From an uncultured bacterium (GTDB taxonomy: Bacteria; Actinomycetota; Coriobacteriia; Coriobacteriales; Coriobacteriaceae), in the NCBI GenBank assembly GCA_905215835.1, contig CAJMRR010000018.1, positions 1 through 19,733 on the forward strand: 19,733 bases of DNA. The letters are read 5' to 3'. A program made the translations under genes and the position numbers. Positions 1 to 6,729 of the stretch are shown in pieces (within the stretch, counting starts at the first letter, position 1; each line of letters opens with the position of its first letter). The notes under the pieces are model-generated. The model worked only from the letters and a program-made list of their open reading frames with translations, ran no database searches and was not told where the DNA came from.

Positions 1-2308
1 TGAGGAGTCCCTGGAAAAGGGAGACGAGTACGGCGTGGGCAAGCGCGCCTTCCGTATCGACGTGCGCAAGAAGGTGCTCGGTGAGGGCAAGTACCCCGAC
101 GATATCGACGAGCTCGATCAGCCAGGCCTGACCTATGCCAGCGCCGTGCGCTCCAAGTATCCGCGCGCCCGTGTGCTCTCCATCGACACCTCCAAGGCCG
201 AGGCCCTGCCCGGTGTGGTGGGCATCCTGCGCGCCGAGGACGTGCCGGTCAACCAGGTCGGCCACCTTATCCAGGACTGGGACGTCATGATCGCCCAGGG
301 CGATATCACCCGCTGCGTGGGCGATGCCATCGTGCTGGTGGTTGCCGAGGACGAGGCGACGCTCGAGAAGGCCAAGAAGCTCGTAAAGATCGATTACGAG
401 CCGCTGGAGCCCGTGCGCAACATCGCCGAGGCCAAGGCCGCCGACGCCCCGCGCCTGCATGACAGTTTCTTTGCTTTTGGCAACACGGTGGAGCTCAAGG
501 ACAACGTGTGCCAGAGCCGTCACGTGACGCGCGGCGACGCCGCCAAGGCGCTGGCGGAGAGCGCGTTCACCGTGACGCAGCGCTTTACCACGCCCTTTAC
601 CGAGCATGCCTTCTTGGAGCCCGAGTGCGCCGTCGCCTTCCCGTACAAGAACGGCGTCAAGGTGCAGTCGACCGACCAAGGTGCCTACGACACGCGCAAA
701 GAGTGCGCCCACATGTTTGGCTGGGATAGCGAGCCCGAACGCGTGGTCGTCGAGACCATGCTCGTGGGCGGCGGCTTTGGCGGTAAGGAGGACGTGTCCA
801 TCCAGCACTTGGCCGCGCTCGCCGCATATAAGTTCCAGCGTCCTGTGAAGTGTAAGCTCACGCGTGCCGAGTCGCTCGCTTTCCATCCCAAGCGTCACGC
901 CATGGACGGCACCTTTACACTGGGCTGCGACGCCGAGGGCAACTTTACCGGCCTGGATTGCGAGATCAACTTTGATACCGGCGCCTACGCGTCGCTGTGC
1001 GGCCCGGTGCTCGAGCGCGCCTGTACGCATGCCGTCGGCCCCTACAAGTACCAGAACACCGACATTCGCGGCTTTGGCTACTACACCAACAACCCGCCCG
1101 CCGGTGCGTACCGCGGCTTTGGCGTTTGCCAGTCCGAGTTTGCGCTCGAGAGCCTGATCGACCTGCTGGCCGAGAAGGTCGGCCTGGATCCGTGGGAGAT
1201 CCGCTACCGTAACGCCATCGAGCCGGGCGAGGTTTTGCCCAACGGCCAGATTGCCGATTGCTCCACGGCACTGAAGGAGACGCTGCTCGAGGTCAAGGAT
1301 GCCTACTACGCGCATCCCGGACACGCCGGTATCGCCTGCGCCATGAAGAACGCTGGCGTGGGCGTTGGCCTGCCCGATGCCGGCCGCTGCAAGATTCGCA
1401 TCGAGAACGGCGTGGCCGTGGTCTATGCCGCCACGTCCGACATCGGCCAGGGCTGCAACACCGTCTTTTTGCAGGACGTTGCCGAGGCATGCGGCCTGTC
1501 GCTTCGCTGCATCGCCAACGGCGAGTGCTCCACCGAGAACGCTCCCGACTCCGGTACCACGTCTGGCTCGCGTCAGACGGTCGTGACTGGCGAGGCCGTG
1601 CGCGGCGCCGCTTTCCTGCTGCGCGATGCCATGCTTGACATCGAGGCCGGCAAGCCTGCACCCGATACTCCCGTGAGCGCGCATGGTGACGGCGTCAAGA
1701 TCGAGTACGACGACGGTCGCGCTTATCAGCTGCGCACGCAGGAGCTCATCGCCGGCCAGGGTATGCATCCTCAGGATCCCGCGGCCGCCATCAAGGCGCT
1801 CGAGGGATGCGAGTTTGGCTACGTGTACCTGGAGCCGACCGACAAACTGGGTGCGGATGTTCCCAACCCCAAGAGTCACATCTGCTACGGTTTTGCTACG
1901 CATGTAGTCATTCTGGATGATGACGGTCGCGTGAGCGAGGTCTATGCCGCGCACGATTCCGGCAAGGTGGTCAACCCCATCTCCATCCAGGGTCAGATCG
2001 AAGGCGGTGTGCTCATGGGTATGGGCTATGCGCTTACCGAGGACTGGCCGCTCAAGGACTGCGTACCCCAGGCAAGGTACGGTACGCTCGGGCTGTTCCG
2101 TGCGCCCGAAATACCGGATATCCACGCCATCTACGTGGAGAAGGACGAGCTGCTGCCCGTGGCATACGGCGGCAAGGGCATCGGCGAGATCGCAACGATC
2201 CCCACGGCGCCCGCCGTACAGAACGCCTATCGCGCATTTGACGGCAAGCTGCGCCCGGATCTGCCCATGGTGGATACGCCCTACAGCCGCGTCCGTCGCC
2301 GCGGGTAG
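1..2308 (+). CDS. xdh: Selenium-dependent xanthine dehydrogenase-type molybdenum hydroxylase, molybdopterin part (5' partial)
   Basis: Large molybdopterin-binding hydroxylase of the XdhD / selenium-dependent xanthine dehydrogenase family, which hydroxylates purines at a Mo centre with a labile selenium ligand. Numbering from the GTG at 35, visible motifs are GGGFGGKED (245-253), AYRGFG (358-363), SDIGQG (468-473), DSGTTSGSRQ (505-514) and GGKGIGE (712-718), whose Glu718 fits the catalytic base. The frame is open from base 2 through that GTG with no SD before it. E. coli XdhD is about 950 residues with an N-terminal 2Fe-2S part, so this is probably the C-terminal 770 or so residues of a gene starting outside the window. 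A strong terminator follows at 2377. The MocA and YqeC accessory genes in the same window support a molybdenum/selenium cofactor. Substrate (xanthine, urate or another purine) cannot be read from sequence. Confidence 0.93.
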   Translation, partial: EESLEKGDEYGVGKRAFRIDVRKKVLGEGKYPDDIDELDQPGLTYASAVRSKYPRARVLSIDTSKAEALPGVVGILRAEDVPVNQVGHLIQDWDVMIAQGDITRCVGDAIVLVVAEDEATLEKAKKLVKIDYEPLEPVRNIAEAKAADAPRLHDSFFAFGNTVELKDNVCQSRHVTRGDAAKALAESAFTVTQRFTTPFTEHAFLEPECAVAFPYKNGVKVQSTDQGAYDTRKECAHMFGWDSEPERVVVETMLVGGGFGGKEDVSIQHLAALAAYKFQRPVKCKLTRAESLAFHPKRHAMDGTFTLGCDAEGNFTGLDCEINFDTGAYASLCGPVLERACTHAVGPYKYQNTDIRGFGYYTNNPPAGAYRGFGVCQSEFALESLIDLLAEKVGLDPWEIRYRNAIEPGEVLPNGQIADCSTALKETLLEVKDAYYAHPGHAGIACAMKNAGVGVGLPDAGRCKIRIENGVAVVYAATSDIGQGCNTVFLQDVAEACGLSLRCIANGECSTENAPDSGTTSGSRQTVVTGEAVRGAAFLLRDAMLDIEAGKPAPDTPVSAHGDGVKIEYDDGRAYQLRTQELIAGQGMHPQDPAAAIKALEGCEFGYVYLEPTDKLGADVPNPKSHICYGFATHVVILDDDGRVSEVYAAHDSGKVVNPISIQGQIEGGVLMGMGYALTEDWPLKDCVPQARYGTLGLFRAPEIPDIHAIYVEKDELLPVAYGGKGIGEIATIPTAPAVQNAYRAFDGKLRPDLPMVDTPYSRVRRRG

Positions 2309-2376
2309 GGTAGGGTGCGGACAGCATTGCTGACGGGCTGTTCGCGCTCAACACCAACTGCATATGCTGCGCCTTT

Positions 2377-2412
2377 GGCCCCGGCTCCATCGCGAGCCGG
2401 GGCCTTTTGTTT
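2377..2412 (+). terminator. Intrinsic terminator after xdh
   Basis: A perfect 11-bp stem (2377-2387 with 2394-2404, GC-rich) with the loop CATCGC is followed by TTTTGTTT. It lies 68 bp after the xdh stop and should end that transcript before the repeat array. Confidence 0.9.
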
Positions 2413-2416
2413 GGAG

Positions 2417-2761
2417 CGGAAACTGCATCCCAGAATTGGCGTTCAGAATGGGATGCGCTTTCCGGTAGAGCCTCTGGCGGAAACAGCGTCCCGGAATCAT
2501 GCCTCAGAGTGGGATGCGCTTTCCGTTAACCGCTCACTTGGAAAGCGCATCCCAGTTTGAGTGTTTATTCCGGGATGCGGTTTCCGCTGAAGGACTCAAC
2601 CGGAAAGCCTGTCCAGCTCTGAGACGGGATTCCGGGACACGCTTTCCGCCAGGCCCGCCATCCGGAAAGTGCGTCCCGTTTTGAGCGTCCAGGCTGGGAC
2701 GCGCTTTCCGTTGGCGTGGCCGTTGGGAAAACGCGGCCCAGATAGGGGGGATGCGATTCGG
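2417..2761. repeat. Array 1 of a 48-bp imperfect palindrome, period 61-62 bp
   Basis: Five complete units at 2417-2464, 2478-2525, 2539-2586, 2601-2648 and 2663-2710, plus a decayed sixth from 2724. Each reads CGGAAA-n-GC-rTCCC, about 18 bases, then GGGAyGC-n-TTTCCG, so each can fold into a hairpin with a stem of about 15 bp. Start-to-start distances are 61, 61, 62, 62 and 61 bp, with 13-14 bp of unrelated sequence between units. Arms differ between units but often by compensating changes. No protein-coding gene is supported here. The array fills the space between the xdh terminator and the stop codon of the AbiEi-like gene. Confidence 0.9.
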
Positions 2762-2782
2762 CGATGCTTGGCCTAACAGCTC

Positions 2783-3781
2783 CTACAGGTCCACCTCGTT
2801 GAGCCATGTCGGTAGAGCGGTCTGCCGGATGCCTGCCGTCTGCAGCTTTTTGGCGAGCATTCCTGCCGAGCGGACCTCGTTCATGGTAAAGCGCAGCAGA
2901 GGGTGGCCGTAGAGCGATAGGTGCGCTTCGCGCTGTCGTTCGGCAACGAGCGCCTCGGCGGTGGTGCGTCCGGCCAGCATGGTCTGGTCGGTATATTTGA
3001 TGAGCCCGTCGAGCTCGCCCAGCGTGAGTTCCCGCGCCTGGCGCTCCCAGGCAAAGTCCGTTCGTATGGGCTTGGCCGAATCGAAGGGGTCCGTCAGCTC
3101 GTATTGAAGCCAGTCGGGCGCAAAGCCCGTCTCGATCATGACGGCTCGGGCGACCGATTCCCCGCCGCTCTCGGCGCGGGCGTCGGCATATCGAAGCGTT
3201 GTGAGGGCGGTGCGAATCGCACGACCATTGCGGGCAGTCGCTCGTTGCTCAACGGCCTCCATCAGCTGTTCCCGCGCAAGGCCGAGCTTTGAGATCGCCG
3301 AATCGGCAATGGGCATGCCGTCGGCAAAACCAGTCTGCAGCAGGCAATCTGTGGCCGTTTGAATGGGCGGCGTTACCGATATGCCGGCTCTGCGTATTGC
3401 TCCGGCTGGCTCAATCTGGTGTCGCTGAATATGTGCGCCCGGACGAGCCGACGGCTTTGTCGAGCTGCAAACATGCACGACGTTCAGGTGTCGCCACGAG
3501 ACCTCGAGCCCCAGCAGGCAAGCTGCCGAAAACGAGCAGAACGTCCAATCGGGATGGATGATCGCAAGGGCGCGGATAATCTCGCAATGGCGTTGCGCTC
3601 GGTTGAGTTCATCCCAGCGCGTTTTTCGCGCAAACAACCCCGGCATGGGCGAGACAACCGTGCCGCCGGTGCGCCGAAGGAGCGCTTTTCGGATCGCCGT
3701 GCTCGGGGGAATCAGGCAGCGCCCCTCTTGTTCGGCTTGAGTGAGCAGTTGGTCGATGAGCTGGTCATTGCAATGGGTCAT
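2783..3781 (-). CDS. AbiEi-like protein with C-terminal DUF559/PD-(D/E)xK-type domain
   Basis: 332 residues. It resembles the actinobacterial proteins usually labelled AbiEi antitoxin domain or DUF559. The N-terminal 100 residues look like a helix-rich DNA-binding region. The C-terminal third carries ESVARA (208-213), RTDFAW with Asp242, ELDGLIKY with Glu256, Asp258 and Lys262, and LLRFTMNEV (295-303), which fits a Vsr/DUF559-like nuclease fold. The ATG at 3781 has a full AAAAGGAGG SD nine bases upstream. AbiEi proteins of type IV toxin-antitoxin systems are DNA-binding repressors, but no AbiEii nucleotidyltransferase is adjacent. The neighbour is instead a divergent DUF234 ATPase. Role: DNA binding and possibly DNA cleavage; defence or toxin-antitoxin function is inference. 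Confidence 0.72.
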   Translation of the reverse strand: MTHCNDQLIDQLLTQAEQEGRCLIPPSTAIRKALLRRTGGTVVSPMPGLFARKTRWDELNRAQRHCEIIRALAIIHPDWTFCSFSAACLLGLEVSWRHLNVVHVCSSTKPSARPGAHIQRHQIEPAGAIRRAGISVTPPIQTATDCLLQTGFADGMPIADSAISKLGLAREQLMEAVEQRATARNGRAIRTALTTLRYADARAESGGESVARAVMIETGFAPDWLQYELTDPFDSAKPIRTDFAWERQARELTLGELDGLIKYTDQTMLAGRTTAEALVAERQREAHLSLYGHPLLRFTMNEVRSAGMLAKKLQTAGIRQTALPTWLNEVDL

Positions 3782-3836
3782 GAGCTACCGCCTCCTTTTG
3801 GGTAGCAAAAACGTATCAGCTGGAACTTGCCGCTCA

Positions 3837-3858
3837 GCTGACCAAAAGCTGACCAAAA
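3837..3858. repeat. Tandem 11-bp direct repeat upstream of the AbiEi-like gene
   Basis: GCTGACCAAAA occurs twice back to back (3837-3847, 3848-3858), about 55 bp upstream of the ATG at 3781. The 11-bp spacing is about one helical turn, as in tandem regulator sites. No convincing -35/-10 pair was found, so the function is a guess. Confidence 0.6.
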
Positions 3859-3890
3859 TCTAACCATGCAGGTAGATGACCTGCTTTTGG
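3842..3890. promoter_or_regulatory. Hairpin with terminator-like features between the divergent genes
   Basis: GCAGGT (3868-3873) pairs with ACCTGC (3879-3884) and is followed by TTTT on the + strand. A wider pair, CCAAAAGC (3842-3849) with GCTTTTGG (3883-3890), encloses it. No + strand gene lies just upstream, so it may be a regulatory structure in the minus-strand leader rather than a terminator. The surrounding gap 3782-4248 (467 bp) holds no gene I can support; it contains this hairpin, the tandem repeat at 3837, one palindrome unit at 4077 and the operator at 4181. Confidence 0.4.
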
Positions 3891-4076
3891 CGACATATTT
3901 CTTGTTTGAATCGGTGGGCGGTAATCGGCGACCGTGAACGGTAGCTGGATATGAAGTCTTGGTAAGTTTCGGGACGTGTACTTTTTGAAAAAGAGCATTC
4001 TATCTGCTGTTTTGTGTTTCTGGATCGCATATTTGAAGGTATGTGATAAGGGCGGCGGACTGTTGCCTTGTATCTG

Positions 4077-4124
4077 CGGAAACTGTGACCCGGAATTGCC
4101 ACTCGGAACGAGACAAGCTTTCCG
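4077..4124. repeat. Solitary copy of the 48-bp palindrome unit
   Basis: This 48-bp stretch begins CGGAAAC and ends GCTTTCCG, with ACCCGGAAT in its left half. Its length and arrangement are the same as the units in the arrays at 2417 and 5638. It is the only copy between the two divergent genes. Confidence 0.8.
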
Positions 4125-4180
4125 AAACGGTCCACGTGCGGCGGTGTATCGCCCCTTTTCGTGCGCCGCTTGTCGAATTA

Positions 4181-4230
4181 CGTTATAGCTAGCTATATTA
4201 TAGGAAGGTATAATATAGCTAGCTATAACG
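4181..4230. promoter_or_regulatory. Double-operator palindrome enclosing the ATPase promoter
   Basis: Arms 4181-4200 and 4211-4230 are perfect 20-bp inverted copies around TAGGAAGGTA. Each arm contains the 14-bp palindrome TATAGCTAGCTATA (4184-4197 and 4214-4227), centres 30 bp apart. A perfect -10, TATAAT, lies at 4209-4214 on the + strand and another at 4202-4197 on the - strand. The -35 region of the + promoter would fall in the left arm and the start point in the right arm, a layout typical of repression. The bound protein is unknown; the adjacent AbiEi-like product is a candidate. Confidence 0.8.
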
Positions 4231-4248
4231 CAAAGGAAGGATGGCCCT

Positions 4249-5640
4249 ATGTTTATCGGAAGAACGGCGGAAATGTCCGAGCTCAATCGACTGTATGGCA
4301 CGGGCTCCTTTGAGATGCCTGTGATTTACGGCCGCCGTCGCGTGGGCAAAACGCGTCTTATCACAGAGTTCATCCAAGGCAAGAAGGCTATTTACTTTCA
4401 AGCTCGTCGTACCAATGCAGAGGCAAACCTGCACGGCTTTAGCCAGGCGATACTTGCGGGTTCGGTTGGTGCTGCAGGCGTGTCGTTTCGTAGTTTTGAC
4501 GAGGCGTTTGATGCATTGGCCACCATGGCTCGCGCGGAACGTTTGATTGTCGTGATTGACGAGTATCCCTATCTCGCCCAATCGAATCCCGAGATCAGCT
4601 CGTTGCTGCAAGATAAGATCGATCACTTGTACAAAGAGACCAAGCTCATGCTTATCCTGTGCGGGTCGTCGCTTTCGTTCATGGAAGAGCAGGTTTTGGG
4701 CTACGAGAGCCCGCTATACGGTAGGCGCACGGCCCAGTTTAAGATCATGCCGCTCGATTTTACGACGACCCTCGGCCTGTGGCAGAGCATGGGTCGCGAA
4801 GACGCTGCGGTTTGCTATGGCATGACGGGCGGCATTCCTGCATATATCGAGAAAGTCGATCCTGCCGCACCGCTCAAGGACAACATCAAACGTCTTTTTC
4901 TTACTCCTACGGGCTATCTCTTTGAGGAGCCGAGTAACCTGCTATTACAAGAGTGCCGCAATCCCGAGCAATATGATGCGATCGTGCAAGCAATTGCTCA
5001 GGGGCGCTCGAAGATCTCGGAGATTGCGAGCTCTACAGGAATCCCTGCGAGCAACGTAAAGAGCTATGTGGATAAGCTGGCGTCGCTTGGGATTGTCGAG
5101 CGCGAGCTGCCCCTAAACGAGACGAGCAATAAGCGAGCCGTGTATCTGCTGAGCGATCAGATGTTTAGGTTCTGGTACAAGTTTGTTCCGCAGAACATCG
5201 GGCTGATTCAAAACGATATGGCTGAGATGGCGTATAAGCGCATTGAGCCGCACGTATCGGATTACATGGGTACGGTCTTTGAGCTTATATGCAGACAATA
5301 CGTGTACGAACTCGCGCGCGCGGGTGAGCTCGATTTGGTTCCGGCGAGCGTCGGGCGCTGGTGGGGGACGGATAATCGCACGCATACGCAGGAAGAAATC
5401 GACTTGATTATTGACGATGGCGAGGGCACTGCGCTGTTTGCGGAGTGCAAATGGCGCAATGAACCGGTAGGCGAGGATGTTCTGGAAAAGCTCGTGTACC
5501 GAAGCGAGCTCTTTAGGCGGCGGCATAAAAGCTACGTGATCTTCTCGAAGCGTGGCTTTACGCAGGGATGTCGGGATGCTGCGGATAGTAGGGGAGACGT
5601 CAAGCTGATCTCGTTTGCCGAGATGTGCGAGCGGGGATAA
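4249..5640 (+). CDS. ATPase_2-family ATPase with C-terminal DUF234 nuclease-like domain
   Basis: 463 residues, a usual length for this family. Walker A is GRRRVGKT (28-35) and Walker B LIVVIDEY (99-106, Asp104-Glu105), followed by the sensor-like LCGSS (138-142). A winged helix (about 248-290, KISEIASSTGIPASNVKSYV) precedes a C-terminal domain with EEIDLI (382-387, Asp385) and AECKW (398-402, Glu399, Lys401), the signature of a PD-(D/E)xK fold as in DUF234. The ATG at 4249 is preceded by AAGGAAGG (4233-4240); the ATG at 4241 is out of frame. Such proteins are common in archaea and scattered in bacteria; biochemical roles are poorly known, and defence or toxin functions have been suggested. 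The stop codon touches the first unit of repeat array 2. Expression is probably controlled by the operator at 4181-4230. Confidence 0.85.
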   Translation: MFIGRTAEMSELNRLYGTGSFEMPVIYGRRRVGKTRLITEFIQGKKAIYFQARRTNAEANLHGFSQAILAGSVGAAGVSFRSFDEAFDALATMARAERLIVVIDEYPYLAQSNPEISSLLQDKIDHLYKETKLMLILCGSSLSFMEEQVLGYESPLYGRRTAQFKIMPLDFTTTLGLWQSMGREDAAVCYGMTGGIPAYIEKVDPAAPLKDNIKRLFLTPTGYLFEEPSNLLLQECRNPEQYDAIVQAIAQGRSKISEIASSTGIPASNVKSYVDKLASLGIVERELPLNETSNKRAVYLLSDQMFRFWYKFVPQNIGLIQNDMAEMAYKRIEPHVSDYMGTVFELICRQYVYELARAGELDLVPASVGRWWGTDNRTHTQEEIDLIIDDGEGTALFAECKWRNEPVGEDVLEKLVYRSELFRRRHKSYVIFSKRGFTQGCRDAADSRGDVKLISFAEMCERG

Positions 5641-5976
5641 TGAAGCGCGTCCTGATTTGATGCTGGGAATGGGATGTGCTTTCCTTTTGCGACTTTTGGC
5701 GGAAAGTGCGTTCCAGATTTCGGCTTCAGAATGGGATGCCGTTTCCGGATCGGCCCTCAGGCGGAAACTACGACCCGGAATTTGGCTCCAAAACGGGATA
5801 CGCTTTCCCGGTGGCATCTCTAGCGGAAACTGCATCCCGGAATGAGCTCGGAACGGGACACGCTTTCCCATCGGGGCTTCAAACGGAAACCGTGTCCCGG
5901 AATCGAGCCTCAGGGTGGGACGCATTTTCCGGTAGAGGCCTGGGACGGAAGGCGTGTCCCAGAATCCGGCTAATCC
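5638..5976. repeat. Array 2 of the 48-bp imperfect palindrome, period 60-62 bp
   Basis: Units start at 5638 (decayed left arm, overlapping the ATPase stop codon), 5700, 5762, 5824, 5884 and 5946 (only the left half is recognisable). Complete units are 5700-5747, 5762-5809, 5824-5869 and 5884-5931. Arms are the same type as in array 1 (CGGAAA...TCCC / GGGA...TTTCC), with spacers of 12-15 bp. No protein-coding gene is supported in 5641-6125; the rest of that stretch holds the antisense-RNA promoter and transcript described at 6031 and 6066. Confidence 0.88.
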
Positions 5977-6030
5977 GATGGCCAGGTGGTTGAGCGAGCG
6001 GGCTCCGAGGGTCCATTACTGAAAATTCAT

Positions 6031-6059
6031 TTGTTAAACCTGGCAACCGTGGGTAGAAT
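6031..6059 (+). promoter_or_regulatory. Promoter of the putative antisense RNA
   Basis: TTGTTA (6031-6036) and TAGAAT (6054-6059) are separated by exactly 17 bp, with TGGG just before the -10. Transcription would start near 6066 and read toward the 3' end of the small peptide gene. Confidence 0.72.
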
Positions 6060-6065
6060 AAAGTC

Positions 6066-6150
6066 GACGGCAGCCCAAGGGTGATAGCTGGGCAGCGCCG
6101 TTACTTAGTTCAAGGGGTCAATGCCTTAACGGCGTCGACCCCTCTTCTTT
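6066..6150 (+). ncRNA. Putative antisense RNA (type I antitoxin-like)
   Basis: A short RNA of about 85 nt is predicted from the promoter at 6031 to a terminator. Its 5' part folds as GGC-A-GCCCA (from 6069) with TGGGC and GCC further on. Its 3' end is GGGGTC (6114-6119) paired with GACCCC, with an inner GCC/GGC stem and a TCTTCTTTT tail. The terminator region overlaps the last codons and stop codon of the peptide gene on the other strand, so the RNA is antisense to the 3' end of that mRNA, as in TxpA/RatA-like type I systems. Transcription is not proven. Confidence 0.6.
6114..6150 (+). terminator. Terminator of the putative antisense RNA
   Basis: GGGGTC/GACCCC stem with an inner GCC/GGC stem around TTAAC, followed by TCTTCTTTT on the + strand. 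It coincides with the 3' end of the small minus-strand gene. Confidence 0.65.
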
Positions 6151-6251
6151 TGCTTCGTACGCTGCTTAAGTGCCTCGGAAAGTCCGATAAGCGCCGTGAG
6201 GAGCGAGACCAAAGCGGTCAGGAGCTTCACGAAATCAATCAGATCGGTCAT
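6126..6251 (-). CDS. Small hydrophobic, basic-tailed peptide; type I toxin-like
   Basis: 41 residues starting MTDLIDFVKLL. About 20 hydrophobic residues (roughly 4-26, including LLTALVSLLTALIGL) could span or insert into the membrane. They are followed by a very basic tail that ends GRRR. The ATG at 6251 has GGGAGGTG (6265-6258) six bases upstream; the ATG at 6257 directly abuts the SD and is less likely. The pattern fits holin-like or TxpA/TisB-like toxic peptides. It is encoded opposite a predicted antisense RNA and behind a LexA-like box. I recognise the type, not a specific family, and toxicity is inferred. Confidence 0.65.
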   Translation of the reverse strand: MTDLIDFVKLLTALVSLLTALIGLSEALKQRTKQKKRGRRR

Positions 6252-6315
6252 GGGCATCACCTCCCGTCGCATGGAGGGCGCTGCCCGGCACATGGAACTG
6301 CCGTCAACAACTGCC

Positions 6316-6324
6316 ATTCTATCA
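6316..6324 (-). promoter_or_regulatory. Extended -10 promoter of the small peptide gene
   Basis: On the minus strand the sequence is TGA-TAGAAT (6324-6316), an extended -10. No good -35 exists; the expected position (about 6339-6344) overlaps the LexA-like box. The start point would be near 6309, giving a leader of nearly 60 nt. Confidence 0.5.
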
Positions 6325-6341
6325 AAGCGCGGTCATAAATA

Positions 6342-6355
6342 CGAATATATGTTCG
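6342..6355. promoter_or_regulatory. LexA/SOS box-like palindrome
   Basis: CGAATATATGTTCG matches the Gram-positive LexA (DinR) consensus CGAACRNRYGTTYG at 13 of 14 positions; the mismatch is T for C at position 5. It overlaps the -35 region of the minus-strand promoter at 6316-6324, where LexA binding would repress transcription of the peptide gene. Confidence 0.62.
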
Positions 6356-6465
6356 ATAAAAACAGCAACGTGATTCCCTCGAATAGCAGCCTTTCGTAAG
6401 GGCGGCAGAAGACGGCGCTGGGCGATTGGGGATAGACGCGCAGGTCTTCGTCACCGAAAGCCCGT

Positions 6466-6494
6466 TTGATTAACCAGCCCTCTGTAGGTACACT
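6466..6494 (+). promoter_or_regulatory. Candidate promoter reading into a hairpin terminator
   Basis: TTGATT (6466-6471) and TACACT (6489-6494) are separated by 17 bp. The start point would be near 6501, immediately before the terminator at 6506, so it would make a tiny RNA or an attenuated leader for the exonuclease gene. Confidence 0.42.
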
Positions 6495-6505
6495 GCATAT
6501 TGATG

Positions 6506-6550
6506 GGCCCGGGATGACCGCTGATTCAAGTCACCGGGCCTAAATCTTTT
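6506..6550 (+). terminator. Intrinsic terminator or attenuator hairpin
   Basis: GGCCCGG (6506-6512) pairs with CCGGGCC (6534-6540), with an inner TGAC/GTCA pair (6515-6518, 6530-6533), followed by TAAATCTTTTT. No gene on this strand ends just upstream. Confidence 0.68.
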
Positions 6551-6729
6551 TCATCCATTTGAATAGAGTGGGCGGCGCTCTTGGGGTCGACTGTATGGCG
6601 TGTGCCTGGCGCATGGTATTACGCCCCGCTTTTGTGTCCGCACGGGCGCCTATCCTTACGGCAATGTAGCCGCTTATGTAACAAGCGGCAGTTGACGGAG
6701 AAAGGCCCTAACCGTGTCAGCTGAAAAAG

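Larger units (their letters stand above)
6356..6729. other. Non-coding interval between the peptide locus and the exonuclease gene
   Basis: No gene can be supported here. It contains a promoter-plus-terminator pair (6466-6550, listed separately) and a perfect 7-bp hairpin, GCCGCTT (6669-6675) with AAGCGGC (6683-6689). An SD-like GGAGAAAGG (6698-6706) is followed by a GTG at 6714 that opens only a 25-codon frame. Confidence 0.6.

Noticed and set aside
1..2308. Selenocysteine (in-frame TGA) in the xanthine dehydrogenase-type enzyme
   Set aside because: No in-frame TGA or SECIS-like element was seen; this family uses a labile selenium ligand rather than selenocysteine.
3834..4301. Minus-strand 155-codon frame in the divergent intergenic gap
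   Set aside because: No SD, starts inside the ATPase gene on the opposite strand, crosses the operator and a repeat unit, and shows no domain.
5113..5925. Minus-strand 270-codon open frame across the ATPase 3' end and repeat array 2
   Set aside because: It is antisense to a well-supported ATPase and otherwise made of repeat units, with no recognisable domain or SD.
2417..5976. Possible CRISPR arrays made of 48-bp repeats with 13-14 bp spacers
   Set aside because: The repeats are long, imperfect and strongly palindromic, the between-unit sequences are far too short for spacers, and no cas gene is present.
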